In this document: one piece after another, positions 45,418 through 56,916 of the stretch
Numbering within the stretch: position 1 is the first letter of the stretch
Layout of the letters: each line of letters begins with the position of its first letter
Assembly: GCA_030761205.1 (NCBI GenBank)
Contig: JAULJL010000035.1
Coordinates: 19,199,001 to 19,263,000, forward strand
DNA length: 64,000 bases
Source: Fremontodendron californicum
Lineage: Eukaryota > Streptophyta > Magnoliopsida > Malvales > Malvaceae
Reading direction: 5' to 3'
The notes under the pieces: generated by a model
The model's input: the letters and a program-made list of their open reading frames with translations, nothing else
What the model was told of the DNA's origin: nothing
The model's database searches: none
Position numbers and translations under genes: made by a program

Positions 45418-45526
45418 CCCTAATCTAACAACCAACTTTTCTGTATCGAGTGAGGGACGAGACAAAACATATATCAATTATTGAATAAAATATTCAGTTA
45501 AATTTTTACAACTATTTTGTTTAAAC

Positions 45527-45695
45527 TTATGCTATCCGGACTTTTTATTTTTTAAAGTATTCGTATTCGATATTTGTGTTTGATATATCTTCGGATATCG
45601 GTATGGGTATGATCTTCCAAATATATGAAAAATTAAATATATCCGTGTAGAACACATACCATATCCGACACTCACTTCGAGTTTGGATAACATAG
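45527..45695. mobile_element. MITE family A copy 6
   Basis: Ends TTATGCTATCCGGACTT and (inward) CTATGTTATCCAAACTCG. Flanks GTTTAAAC / GCTTAACC agree at 6 of 8. The interior GGTATGGGTATGATC and CCGACACTCAC identifies the family. It lies only 110 bp from a family B copy. Confidence 0.75.
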
Positions 45696-47220
45696 GCTTA
45701 ACCTAATTAATAATATCATGAACAAGTTGATACAGGTAATAAATGAAAATCACATCTATACCTTAGGCATTTGAATCATGAAATTGAAAGTTAAAGATAA
45801 CGTTAGATGATCGAAAAGTGTGACGATGAGGAGATTCAAACTTCATATCGTTTAAACTTTTTTTTTTGACATTGATTCATCAGCACATAGGACTTGCCAT
45901 GAACATGTTAAAAAAAAAAGCCTATAATTAATTCACAGTCTGAACATGTCCTTTCATTTATGGATATTTATTATTCTTTTGAAAACAAAAAGAATAATTG
46001 AAGAGAGAAAAAAGAATGATAAGGGATTGAAAATTTATGGGTATAAAATGCTGCCTAGCTAGTGTATGGATAAGGGTGCAGAAGATTCAAAGAGCACTAA
46101 AGGCATCACTAACTCAATATTCCCAAGCCTATGGTTTGCATTATTAAGTATGATTAATTTGCATCTTAATCAGGCAATATTATACAATTTAGAGGAATTT
46201 AATTAATTAATTAACATTGGCGCGATTGTGAAGAAAAACTATAGGATATGATGGCAGGAGCAATAACCTAGAAATATTTGGGTTTGGATTCCCATAATCC
46301 AGCATGATTTTTTTTAGTTTGTTATCAAAGTTTTATAAGCTAAAAATGTGAAATTCTGTCCAAATCCCAGGAATTCAGGGTTTTTTTTTTTTTAATTTGT
46401 CTCAAAACAACTAACCTATACCTAGGTATCCCAACTAGTATAAATATACCTCCATTCAAATATAATCCTTTTAGCAAATCCATGATTATGAAGGTTCTTA
46501 ATTCCACTCATAAGTTAAATATAACAAATTTGTTTAAAGGGGAAAGAAAAGTTTGATTTAACATCAACAAGATGGGAATCATGTGACTTGAGAATGTCTC
46601 ATATGGGTTTCTAAAATCTTAAAATGATCCAAAGTGAAAATGAGGCCAAAATGTCCCTAATGTTTTTTAAATTAGTAGTATGTTTTTTTTTTTTGTTGTT
46701 GTTGATATTGTCAAAAAATTGAATTCTGATCAGTGAAATTATTAATTAGTATCAACATTATTATTTATGATATTTATTAATTATTATCGATTCAAAAAGT
46801 ATTAAAAATGATTCCCTTTCTCTCAATCAAGAGAGAAGTTTCATGTTAAAGGGCTTTCTTTAATAATAGTAACATATAAAACAAAGAGTTGTGGGTTCTT
46901 GTTAGGGATCATTATTTTATGGGGTTGTCTAGTGGGTAGAGGGCTTAATGTCCTTCATGGGGACCATGTGGATGAACATGCTATCATCAACCTTCATATT
47001 TGAAGAAGAAAAAAAAAAAAAGGAAAAGAAAACCCTTCCCTATAATTGTATGGTTGTTAAGCTTGTTTAGAAGCTTGCTTATCTGCCAATGATAATTTAA
47101 GAAAGAAAAGTTTTCAATTGATCTAAGGGAAAACCTCTCCATCTATAAATTAGGCAATTAATTAACAAGAGAAAAACTAGTTTTTAATTTTTTGAACAAA
47201 TGAGTCAAAGAGGTTGAGAT

Positions 47221-47482
47221 TAGACCTGCTCATGGGCCAGGCAGTTCGTCCGGCCCGGCCCGTATTAGGACGGGCCAGGGCAGGATATTTTTGTTCCGAG
47301 CTAATCCGGCCCGGCCCGAAACAGTATTTTTTAATTATAATAATATTATTTTATTTTAATTATAAAAATACAAAAAAAAATTAATCCGATGAACAGTGAA
47401 TTCGAGACTACCGGGCTGGGCCTGGGCAAAGAATATGAAAACAAATCGGGCCGCGGTCCGATCCGACCCATGAGCAAGTCTA
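47221..47482. mobile_element. hAT-type MITE with perfect 8-bp duplication
   Basis: A 262-bp element. Flanks GTTGAGAT at 47213-47220 and 47483-47490 are identical. Its 16-bp ends TAGACCTGCTCATGGG and (inward) TAGACTTGCTCATGGG differ at one base. GC-rich shoulders (GGCCCGGCCCG) surround an AT core. It is related in style to the element at 43758. Confidence 0.92.
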
Positions 47483-48467
47483 GTTGAGATAGAGAAAGTA
47501 TTGCAGATGTTTAAATTTAAATTTTAAATTTGCTGAATACTAGATTTTAAAAATAATTATATTAATTAAATGGACTCATATTCAACTTTTAGCTTTTTGC
47601 CATTTACTTTTTTCTTTAAGATGGAAGAGGAAGCAAACATTTGGAATTGTTGGGACAATGTGGAGGAATGATGAAATTCTATTTTCATAAAACCTTAAAA
47701 TAATACAAGGTTTCTTTAGTTTATTATTGTCCTTAGCTAATTAATTTAACTCAATTAATAGTTTCTAGATTTGTAAGCATTGGAGCATATTTGCTTTACT
47801 AGGAGAACTATGATATTTTTCTCAAGTGGTAAAGTGAATTAAACAATTCTAAATTTAAGTCATAATGTTCTATTCTTAAAAAGAATCATAAAATCCTTTA
47901 AATTTAAAGGATAATTAAGGTAATGAAGCAACCAAGTTTATATTTATAAATTTTATAATATACTACATGTAAAAGATACATCAAAGTAAAGTTAATTTTT
48001 ATAACTTTTTTTTAGAATAATACCTTAATAAAAAAACTCAATAGAATTGATAGTGATAAAGGAGGGATTTCTTGTTTTTCTAGTAGGTTATTGGTGGGCC
48101 AAGAGAACACATTCATCATGGGAACAAGGTTTGGGTGGCAAAATGTATATTGCCTACATACTTTCCATTCCTTTTTTCTCTTTGTGGAATGATTTGCATC
48201 CTTTTTCTATGGATTATGAATAATATGAGGGACAAACAATTTGTGTCTTATTTTCTTCATGGTTGAAAAATATACCCTCTAATGTCTTTAGGGTTTGGCC
48301 TTATTTTCTTTCAAATTAATCTACTTCATTGAAAAAAAAACATGTCATAAATGATTATGTACTATAACTATGTTTATATATATTTGTCAAAAAAATAATT
48401 TAACTCAAAATTTATGATAGTTTTACAAGACTACCAAAAAAAAAGAATTTTGGTAGAACATTTTACA

Positions 48468-48537
48468 TAGATCTGACAATTTATGTATTTATGTTGTGTT
48501 CGTATTAATTTTTTGTGTCATAATCGTGTTTAAGACG

Positions 48538-48575
<38 letters not shown>

Positions 48576-48714
48576 GACACATTAATAATTCATGATATTT
48601 AGATTTGGACACATTCGCATTTTCGTATCATATTCATGTTATTTTTTATATAGTATCATATTTTAATTATTTTTCTCATATCATATTCTTATCGTGTCCA
48701 AATTATCAGATTTA
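48468..48714. mobile_element. MITE family B copy with perfect 8-bp duplication
   Basis: A 247-bp element flanked by ATTTTACA at 48460-48467 and 48715-48722. Ends TAGATCTGACAATT and (inward) TAAATCTGATAATT. An internal (AT)n array has expanded at 48541-48570. The best copy for defining the family ends. Confidence 0.9.
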
Positions 48715-49299
48715 ATTTTACACATAAAAAATACAATTGTTGCCTTGTTCTCACAAACAAAAATCCAATTTATAATTACAACAATTTGTGAAATTAAATA
48801 CCAATACATAGTAATTTTATTAAGTGAACCTAAATTAACCATAAAATAATAGTAGTTTAACTTGTGATGAGCTTTTTAATTTTATAATCCACCTAATTCC
48901 AAAGCATCAGACATACTAATAATTAATGGAGTTCAAACATAATTTGAATAACTTTTTTTAGCAAAAGTTACTTTTTTTTTCTTACTCCTTTTATTTTTGT
49001 GTCTCAATTTAAATTAAAAAAAAAAAAGAGTACAACAAAAAATGAATATAAAGACAAATAAATAATTTTATGGTGTATATTGAAAATTATTTTCATAACC
49101 TCAATCTTTCATTACATGATATAAATTTATATAACAAAACTCACTTAATATATCAAAAATATCCTTTTGTGGGTGTTTAAACATCTTTTATATCAAATTA
49201 ATTGAAAAAAAAAAGGAAAAAAAAAGTTGTCTAGTACATTTGCAATTTGCCACTTTTTCTTTTTCTCTTTTGCCTCTTTAGTTTACCAACAATCTTCAT

Positions 49300-50187
49300 T
49301 AGGGGTGAGCAAAATTCGACTCGACTCGAAAAAACCGAAAAAAATTTCAAATTTCGAATTAAATAGTTCGGTTTATTAGAGTTATTCGGATTTTAGGATC
49401 AACTTGACTAAGTAATTTGAGTTATATAGTTTAGCTAGGATTTGATTTATACAACTCGAATAACTCGAAAATCCGAATAAGATATTTCTATACGACGTCG
49501 TTTTACTCATTTGAGTTTGATACTAAGCTTGGGTTTTGCGTTTTCCTTATTTCGTCTTTCCTTTTTTACTCTTTAGCCCATTTTTGTTGGGTCATTTATT
49601 TTTGTTGTTTGTCACCATTCAGTAGAAAAATAAATCCACATGAGCTGTTAACTGCATACTTATTGTCTTAATGTTTGATCATTCATTTTTTTTCCCTTTG
49701 AAATTGACAGGTCTAAATTGAAAGTTTACATTGAATTTTTTGGGTTTCAAAAGGGGAAGACTATCACTCAATGCTTCATTCAATTAAAAATTGAAGCTTT
49801 TGGTTGATATCATGCACATTACCAAGCTAACCAAACGATAAAATTCAAAAGATAATGAATTATCTTTTCTTAAAAGTCAATAGTAGGCTATTTATTTAGT
49901 ATGGCAAGTCTTTGATAGTTATATTTATAAGAAAAGATAGAACAAAAAAAAAATGATAGATATACATGCATTTACAAGATAACAGTAACATGATCTAGTC
50001 AATCAACATTTACAAGATAACATTTTAACTCGAATAAATTATTCGACTCGACTCGAATTTGTTTTAACTCGACTCGATTCGCTAAAATTTCAAATTGAGT
50101 TTGGTTGACAAAATAGGACTCATCAACTCGATTAATCTGAATTTTTTTCACTTAACTCGACTCGACTCGATCGAACGCTCACCCCTA
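49300..50187. mobile_element. hAT-like non-autonomous transposon, 888 bp
   Basis: Inverted ends TAGGGGTGAGC followed by TTCGA-rich shoulders (ACTCGACTCGA repeated). Flanks ATCTTCAT / ATCTTCCC agree at 6 of 8. The interior is non-coding. It is the largest DNA element seen here and lies 1.3 kb upstream of the CYP90A1 start codon. Confidence 0.82.
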
Positions 50188-50568
50188 ATCTTCCCTAATC
50201 TTCATATGACCACCACCTTCTCTTCTTCCCTTTTATCCTTATTTTATATCATCTGATCTCTTTACTCAAAATCCTAAAATTTTATTACTCCCAAAAGAAA
50301 GAAAAAAAAAACACTTGTTGACATCAAAGCTACCATACTTGTTGACACCCACTTGATCATAAAATTCTTTTCATTCTTTTAATACAACCGGTAATGTTTT
50401 AGATTTTGCTTAGATTTAATCTCATTCATTGATATCTTAAAGGTTTACTCATCATATTATTCATTCATCTGATACATTTAAAATTTTATTTTTAAATCTC
50501 ATTTAATGAAATGTTATTGATGTTTTTATTTCAATAAAAAATTTAGCGTGAGAAAGTAAATCTCCATT

Positions 50569-50574
50569 CGCACG
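50569..50574. promoter_or_regulatory. Distal BRRE-like site of CYP90A1
   Basis: CGCACG, the reverse complement of CGTGCG, fits the CGTG(T/C)G element bound by the brassinosteroid repressor BZR1. It is about 0.9 kb upstream of the ATG, and a six-base match can be chance. Confidence 0.3.
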
Positions 50575-50628
50575 GGCCATCAATATTGAATGAAATTATC
50601 TACATTGGGGAGGTACCATTCAAATGCA

Positions 50629-50945
50629 CTTAATGCTATGTTTGAAAACATGAATTTAAAAATTTGAATTTAGATTTCATTTGTTATATAAATTGTAAAA
50701 ATGAGATGCATAGATAATGTATAAATTAGTTAAGATTCAATATATTTGAAAGGTATAAAAATATGAATTCCAAATTCATAAATAGTTATAGGTATTTCAA
50801 ATTCACCACTAAATAAGCATCTAACAAATTTATGAATTTGAAAAATAATCATCAATGTTACATTTACATGTATTGTATTACACAATTTATATTATTTTTA
50901 AAATTCAAATCTATCTTCTAAAATCTAAATTTTTAAATGCAACCT
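50629..50945. mobile_element. Possible Tourist-like inverted-repeat MITE
   Basis: Left TGCTATGTTTGAAAACATGAATTTAAAAATTTGAATTTAGATTT and the inverted right end GGTTGCATTTAAAAATTTAGATTTTAGAAG correspond in order (quoted loosely), with TAA/TTA at the borders as in PIF/Harbinger elements. Boundaries are uncertain. It lies in the distal CYP90A1 promoter. Confidence 0.4.
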
Positions 50946-51321
50946 TAATGAATTTGACTTTAAAAGTGTTAAAATTTCATCACATTGAGATGAAATCCAT
51001 ATAAGATTTTAGAGTAAAGGAGAATTAATCTCTACCGCACCCATCACTATCATCCTATGAGATTTTAAAATGCTATTTACAAAAATCGAATTCTATTGAC
51101 CTTATTTTACAATTTGGACTAATTGTACTTTTTTTTTTTTTATATATATATTTTCCAATCCTCTTATCTTAAAAAGGAAAAAAAGAAAAAAAATCAATTC
51201 CTTTTTAACACTGTCAAATTTAAAGAAAAAAAAAACTGTCAGATATCGAAATATCCCCCCAAACATTTATTTCTTTCTTTTTCATCCCCTCCTTAGATTC
51301 TTACAGATATGAGATACCCCT

Positions 51322-51327
51322 CGTGTG
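51322..51327 (+). promoter_or_regulatory. BRRE-like site next to the CYP90A1 TATA box
   Basis: CGTGTG, the BZR1-binding brassinosteroid-response element consensus, stands about 38 bp upstream of the TATA box and 145 bp upstream of the ATG. CPD in Arabidopsis is feedback-repressed by BZR1 through such sites, so the position is meaningful. Inferred from motif and family knowledge. Confidence 0.5.
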
Positions 51328-51364
51328 TTACTATCTTCCCTTCCAAAACCACACTCTCTCTCTT

Positions 51365-51370
51365 TATAAA
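51365..51370 (+). promoter_or_regulatory. TATA box of CYP90A1
   Basis: TATAAA within a CT-rich stretch about 100 bp upstream of the start codon at 51467, the usual position for a short plant leader. Confidence 0.6.
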
Positions 51371-51466
51371 CTTCCCATTTCTCTTCTCTCAAAATCTCTC
51401 GACTTTATATTCATTAAAAAAAACAATCTTTTCCTTTTCTTTTTTAAGCAAAAAAGACCCTTTTTC

Positions 51467-54400
51467 ATGGCTTTCTTTGTTCACTATCTTTTCATCACCG
51501 CCATTATATCCGCCGTCTTCTTCCTGCTCCTCCGTGCTTCCCGTCTCCGGCGCCTCCGTTTACCGCCGGGAAACTTGGGTTTACCTTTTATTGGGGAGAC
51601 TTTACAGCTTATAGCCGCTTACAAGACTGAAAACCCTGAACCCTTTATTGATGAGAGGGTGAGGCGGTACGGTTCAATCTTTACAACCCATGTTTTCGGT
51701 GAACCGACTGTTTTTTCAGCTGACCCGGAAACGAATCGGTTCATCTTGCAAAACGAAGGGAAGCTGTTTGAGAGTAGTTACCCCGGTTCGATATCGAATT
51801 TGCTTGGGAAACATTCTTTGCTTTTGATGAAAGGAAGTCTTCATAAAAGAATGCATTCTTTGACTATGAGTTTCGCTAACTCGTCAATTATCAGGGATCA
51901 TCTTTTGGTTGATATAGACCGGTTGGTCCGGCTCAACTTGGACTCCTGGACCGACAGTGTCTTCCTCATGGAAGAGGCCAAGAAGGTAAAAAAAAAATAA
52001 AAAAAAAATGGAAAACTATAGTACTATTGCTTTTTTACTTTAGTGGGACTAACGACTGAGTTGACTCGGTGGTGGATTCGTCGGAGTTGGTTTATTGAGA
52101 GATTAATGATTATTAACACGTTAAAAATGGCAATTGTGACTCAGATTCCACGGGGGTTGAAAAAGTTGACGGCTGAAATCATTTTGTTTAAAGCATCATT
52201 TCACTGCCATACATGTGATTATTATTTGTTTTTCTTTTAAAAAAATTTTACTTATATTTCATGATTACCCTTTTCTTTAATTGTTTTTAATTTTAAATAA
52301 TTTTTGTTTTATTTTTTATAGATAACTTTTGAGTTAACAGTGAAGCAGCTGATGAGTTATGATCCTGGTGAATGGAGTGAGAGTTTGAGAAAAGAATACG
52401 TGCTTGTTATTGAAGGCTTCTTCACCGTTCCCTTGCCTCTCTTTTCCACCACTTACCGTCGAGCAATCAAAGTATGTATAATATACTATTATTATTATTT
52501 CCTTTTCTTCCTTCTATTATCAAATTTATATTATCTCGTTTTCACGATTGTTATTATTATTATTATTATTATTGTTGGGTTATTGAAGGCGAGAACGAAG
52601 GTGGCAGAGGCGTTGAGGTTGATAGTAAGGGAAAGAAGGAAAGAGAAAGAAGGAGGAGAAAGGAAGAATGACATGTTGGCAGCATTATTAGGAGGGGATC
52701 ACAATTTTTCCGATGAAGAAATTGTGGATTTCTTGGTAGCTTTGCTTGTTGCTGGCTATGAAACAACCTCAACTATCATGACTCTTGCTGTCAAGTTCTT
52801 GACTGAGACTCCTCTTGCTTTGGCTCAACTCAAGGTATGTATGTATGTATGAATGTTTAATTGTTTATTTCTTTGTTTGGGTTTTTTTTTTTTTTAGGGT
52901 AAGAAAAGAAATATTGAATTTTTCAGAGTGGGACCTCAAGAAAAAATAATCATCAAAATTGGCCATTGCTTTTTGAAGACTTCATTTTCATTATCTAAAA
53001 AGAAAAGAATAAAAAAAAAAACTCTCTCAACCATTCACACATGGATGGATGGGATGGTGGCATTTCTTTACTTGTTTGGAGTATATAATATTACCAAATA
53101 TGTACTTTGGGAAAACCTACTTGGCCATGACACACGAGTTTTTGATATGGGAACTAAAAAGATTTTTTTTTTTTAATTATTCTCATCATGTGATCCATGA
53201 TCCCCTTTCTTACTTTGATTGATGAAAAATACTTTAATTTTTTTTTTCTTACACATTCTCATTTTATAATGACATATGCATCACAAGACAACCTAGTCAC
53301 TTTCATTAATGCGGGTGAGTATTGTCCATGAACATTTATCATATATTTTATAACATTTTAGCAACTATTATTTTACTAGGTGCATCGATATATTTTTTTC
53401 TTATTAAGGTACTTTTTTTTTTACTGTTTGAAAGTGTTAGTGTGGTGTTAACATTTTTTAATTATTTAAAAAAATATTAATCAGTGTCATATTTATTAAG
53501 ATGATATTGAAAAAAAAAATTGTAATTAATAAATTATTTTTTTTAATTTAATAAAAATAATTAAATATTAATTTTTTAAAATATTTTTATTTAATGTTTA
53601 TAGATATCCGGACCCTAACCCTAAGAAAACTTTAGGTTGAATTGGGAAGGGAAAAAAAAAAGTATGTAAAAATTTATGATAAGGTTGGATTTGGTTTTAA
53701 TGGTGTAGGTCAAAAGTAGAGGCAAGAAGTATAAAAACATGAAAGTCAAAGTAGGAACTGAAATTTGTCGAACCGGACAAAATGATGCCTCTCCAAACTG
53801 CACGCCTTAAGCTGTAAATAAAATCTATGAAAAATAAAAAGCAAAAAAAAAAAAAAAGAAAAAAAGAAAAAAAGAAAATCTGACCTTTGTCAGAATCTCT
53901 GATCACTCTTACTCTTTGACCATTTTGTCTTTCCTGAAATGACCATAGAGCCCTTTTCCAGACTTGGAGATTTCAAAGGTCATTTTTGGGTAATTAGGAT
54001 GTTATTGTGTGCAATAGGGTGTATGATTTGACCCTTGGTCCCTAGGTGGGACATTGGGAAACGAGAGGTGCTGATTTCAAGGGAAAAGGACCATCGGACG
54101 GTGGTAAAGTTTGAAAGATTGAGGGTGATGTCATATCTAGGTCACTACCCTAGAGTAAAAAGCAAACTTTTTGATTCCTAGGATTGCTTTTGATTAACTC
54201 TCTTTAGATCCACGTGATGGTTTGAATCCTAGCCGTTTGATTGTCTTTGAACCAGTATTGTGTGGGACCATTTAAGGGGATTTGGGCTCATGAGAACACC
54301 ACATGGCCCATGATAGCTTTTGAGGCCCACTTAGGCCCATGGGTCATGGTCAAGACCCATACTACTTTTTTTTTAAAGATCAAATACTAATTTGTTAGTA

Positions 54401-55787
54401 TTTTTTTGTTTTTGTTGATGAAGGATTTAGGCAGCATGAAGAATGACTTACACATTTAATATGATTTTTTGTTCTTTGATTGTCATGATTTTCATGCTTA
54501 TATTGGTTTGGAACACATTCAACGTTATTTTCACATAATTCTATGTTTTAAGATACATTCGACGTTAATTTCATGTAATTGTATCTAAAACGTAAATGTT
54601 TTATTTATTTATTTATTTTACTAATTTGGACATTAAAATAGTTTCTTGCTTGGAGTAAACTTGTTCGAAAAATTCATTTTTGTTAGGAAAAAAAAGCTTG
54701 TCTTCCCTTCATTTATTTCTAACTAAATAAAACAAATTAGACTATGATTCATAATGACTTGTACATTTTGTTGGGGAAAAGATGGTAGATTTTCACCAAA
54801 TTTCCTTTCTTGAATGGCAATTAATAAAGTTATAATCTTCAATGCTCCAATTATTTACTTTGACAGGAAGAGCACGAAGAGATTAGGGCGAAGAAAACCG
54901 AGTCAGAGGCTTTAGAATGGAGTGATTATAAGTCAATGCCATTCACTCAATGTGTAAGTTCGAACATTGCCATGGCCAAAAAAAGGGCTAAAAAACTTAA
55001 TCTACCTCTAGTTTCTTGCTTAATCCTGATTTTGCACTTTAATCTTGTTTCAGGTTGTTAATGAGACATTGCGAGTAGCAAACATAATCAGCGGAGTTTT
55101 CAGGCGAGCTATGACGGATATCAACATAAAAGGTCCGAAATACGCTTCTGCTACGGTCTAATATAATCATGTACTATATAAATTTAAGGCTAGCTTTTGT
55201 GCTTACCCGATAACTCGATTCAACCAGGTTACACAATTCCGAAAGGTTGGAAGGTTTTCGCATCATTTCGGGCTGTACATCTCGACCATGATCAATTCAA
55301 AGATGCTCGAACTTTCAATCCATGGAGATGGCAGGTAAATTTTCCTCATTTTCTCCGATCCCTCGAACATATAATCGAACATGTGCATGCATCGACACAC
55401 ACTCAATTTAATTGCAATAATTACTGATTGAGTGACCAACAATTTTGAACAGAATAACTCAGGGATAAGCTGCCCTGGAAATGTTTACACACCGTTCGGA
55501 GGAGGGCCTCGACTGTGCCCAGGATACGAACTCGCTAGAGTAGAACTCTCTGTATTTTTACACCACCTTGTAACACGGTTCAGGTATCATATATCGATCA
55601 AAATCCATTTTTTTTTTCCCTTCATCATTTCAATCTTTAGATGAATTCTTGTATTTTTAAGTAACCCTTTTAATTCTGAAACAGTTGGGTACCTGCTGAA
55701 GAAGATAAGCTAGTTTTCTTTCCAACAACCCGAACGCAGAAGCGGTATCCGATTAATTTGCAGCGTCGAAATGCATCGTCTTCTTAG
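51467..55787 (+). CDS. CYP90A1: Cytochrome P450 CYP90A1 (CPD), brassinosteroid biosynthesis
   Basis: Eight exons, 473 residues: 51467-51985, 52322-52471, 52589-52834, 54867-54953, 55054-55132, 55228-55334, 55453-55583 and 55685-55787. All joints are GT-AG and keep frame. This ER-bound monooxygenase acts in brassinosteroid synthesis (described first as C-23 hydroxylase, later as C-3 oxidase); loss causes dwarfism. An N-terminal membrane anchor precedes LPPGNLGLPFIGETLQL. The oxygen-binding helix is AGYETTS, the ExxR helix is ETLR in VVNETLRVANII, FNPWRW is the PERF region, and FGGGPRLCPG carries the haem cysteine. The length and the KGSLHKRMHSLTMSFANSS block are typical of CPD. The third intron is about 2 kb, unusually long beside its neighbours. 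The ATG chosen is the first that starts the anchor. It is convergent with NUP88. Confidence 0.96.
52835..54866 (+). other. Long third intron of CYP90A1
   Basis: A 2,032-bp intron with no coding content. The first half is AT homopolymer-rich. At 53612-53624 it has two telomere-like repeats (ACCCTAACCCTAA). From 53930 to 54370 the base composition becomes balanced, with a CACGTG G-box at 54211-54216. No transposon ends were recognised. Confidence 0.6.
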
Positions 55788-56916
55788 CCAATGTAAAAAT
55801 ATAATATGTTTAGAAGAGGTGTAATCCATTTTGGATGGTGGGGATGCAATAATCAAAGTTAAAAATAGAGTTAGTGAATGTAAATTAACTTAATTCTCAT
55901 GTATTGGGAAGTTGCGGTATTAGTAGGAAGGGAGGTAGTGGGCATTATTTTGATCCATATTCAAGTTGTAACAATGCCCTAATGGTGTAGCAGCCAGTTC
56001 TATTAAAATGAAAAAGAGAAGTTCTAAGCAGAAAGTTGAAGAACAAAGAAAGGGATAAGAGAGTATTCAATTTTTAATTGGACTTAGGATTTGCCTAAAT
56101 TTAATCCCCTTTTTAATTCTCTTTAGATGCATTCAAAATAAATTTATAATTTAATTTAGTTGATTTATATAATTATTTAAAAAAAAAATGATATTCAATC
56201 GATCTGAAAATCGAAATTCAATATTTACAATTTTTTTACGGTTTCTTTTGTAAAAATTATTCTCGAAAAGATCGACTGTCTTATCAAACTCAAATTTTTT
56301 TTTTTTAATTTTTTGTTAACAAGTTTTCTAAGAATATTTTTTAAGATTATCATATATATATATATATATTTTTCATTCAATACATTGAAAATGATAAATA
56401 AAATTATTAACTATTTCTTTTTATATAATGTTAAGCAAAACCCTTTTTTAAATGATTATTGGGTATAAGTTTAAGACTAGGAATATTCAATGTGTTGCTC
56501 ATTTTTTAAATTTCTCGAGCCTTTCAATCTGTGCTTTCTGTTTCCCACTGGGATGCTAAAAATACCAAGAATTTGAGTGGATAATGAAATAAACACATGC
56601 ATTAATTGGTCTGGTAATAATAAACAATAGTCTGTAACCAATTTCTCACTTCCCAAGCCTGAAAACTTTTTCTTGAAGAACCCAACTTTCTTTTCGACAA
56701 GAAAAGGAGCCCACCTCCTTTTTTACCTTCTCTTGAGAATACAGAACCTAAAAAATCGAAGTGCAATAATTAAGTCCCCCCTTTGTTTTTCAAAGCCAAA
56801 GAAACAGAACCCTTTTCTGACATAAACATCCATGTCGATAAACAGGTTCTGAAATGCTCCATCGAGAAACAATCAAACTATGGACCTAAAATTACTAGGA
56901 AGCGGTAAAATCATGT
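55788..56916. other. Convergent 3' intergenic region, CYP90A1/NUP88
   Basis: Holds the 3' UTRs of both convergent genes and AT-rich DNA with an (AT)n run near 56355. No other gene is seen. Confidence 0.5.

Larger units (their letters stand above)
34408..51300. other. 17-kb gene desert filled with MITEs and AT-rich DNA
   Basis: No reading frame in this stretch resembles a known protein and none has plant-like exon structure. It holds at least eight MITEs or MITE-like elements (listed separately), long (AT)n arrays, and patches of more complex DNA, for example 36040-36200, 40310-40660 and 45035-45175. Two of these carry CACGTG motifs. Confidence 0.6.

Noticed and set aside
52474..52671. Alternative frames across CYP90A1 exon 3
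   Set aside because: They are shadows of the P450 exon, whose frame is fixed by conserved motifs and by both splice sites.
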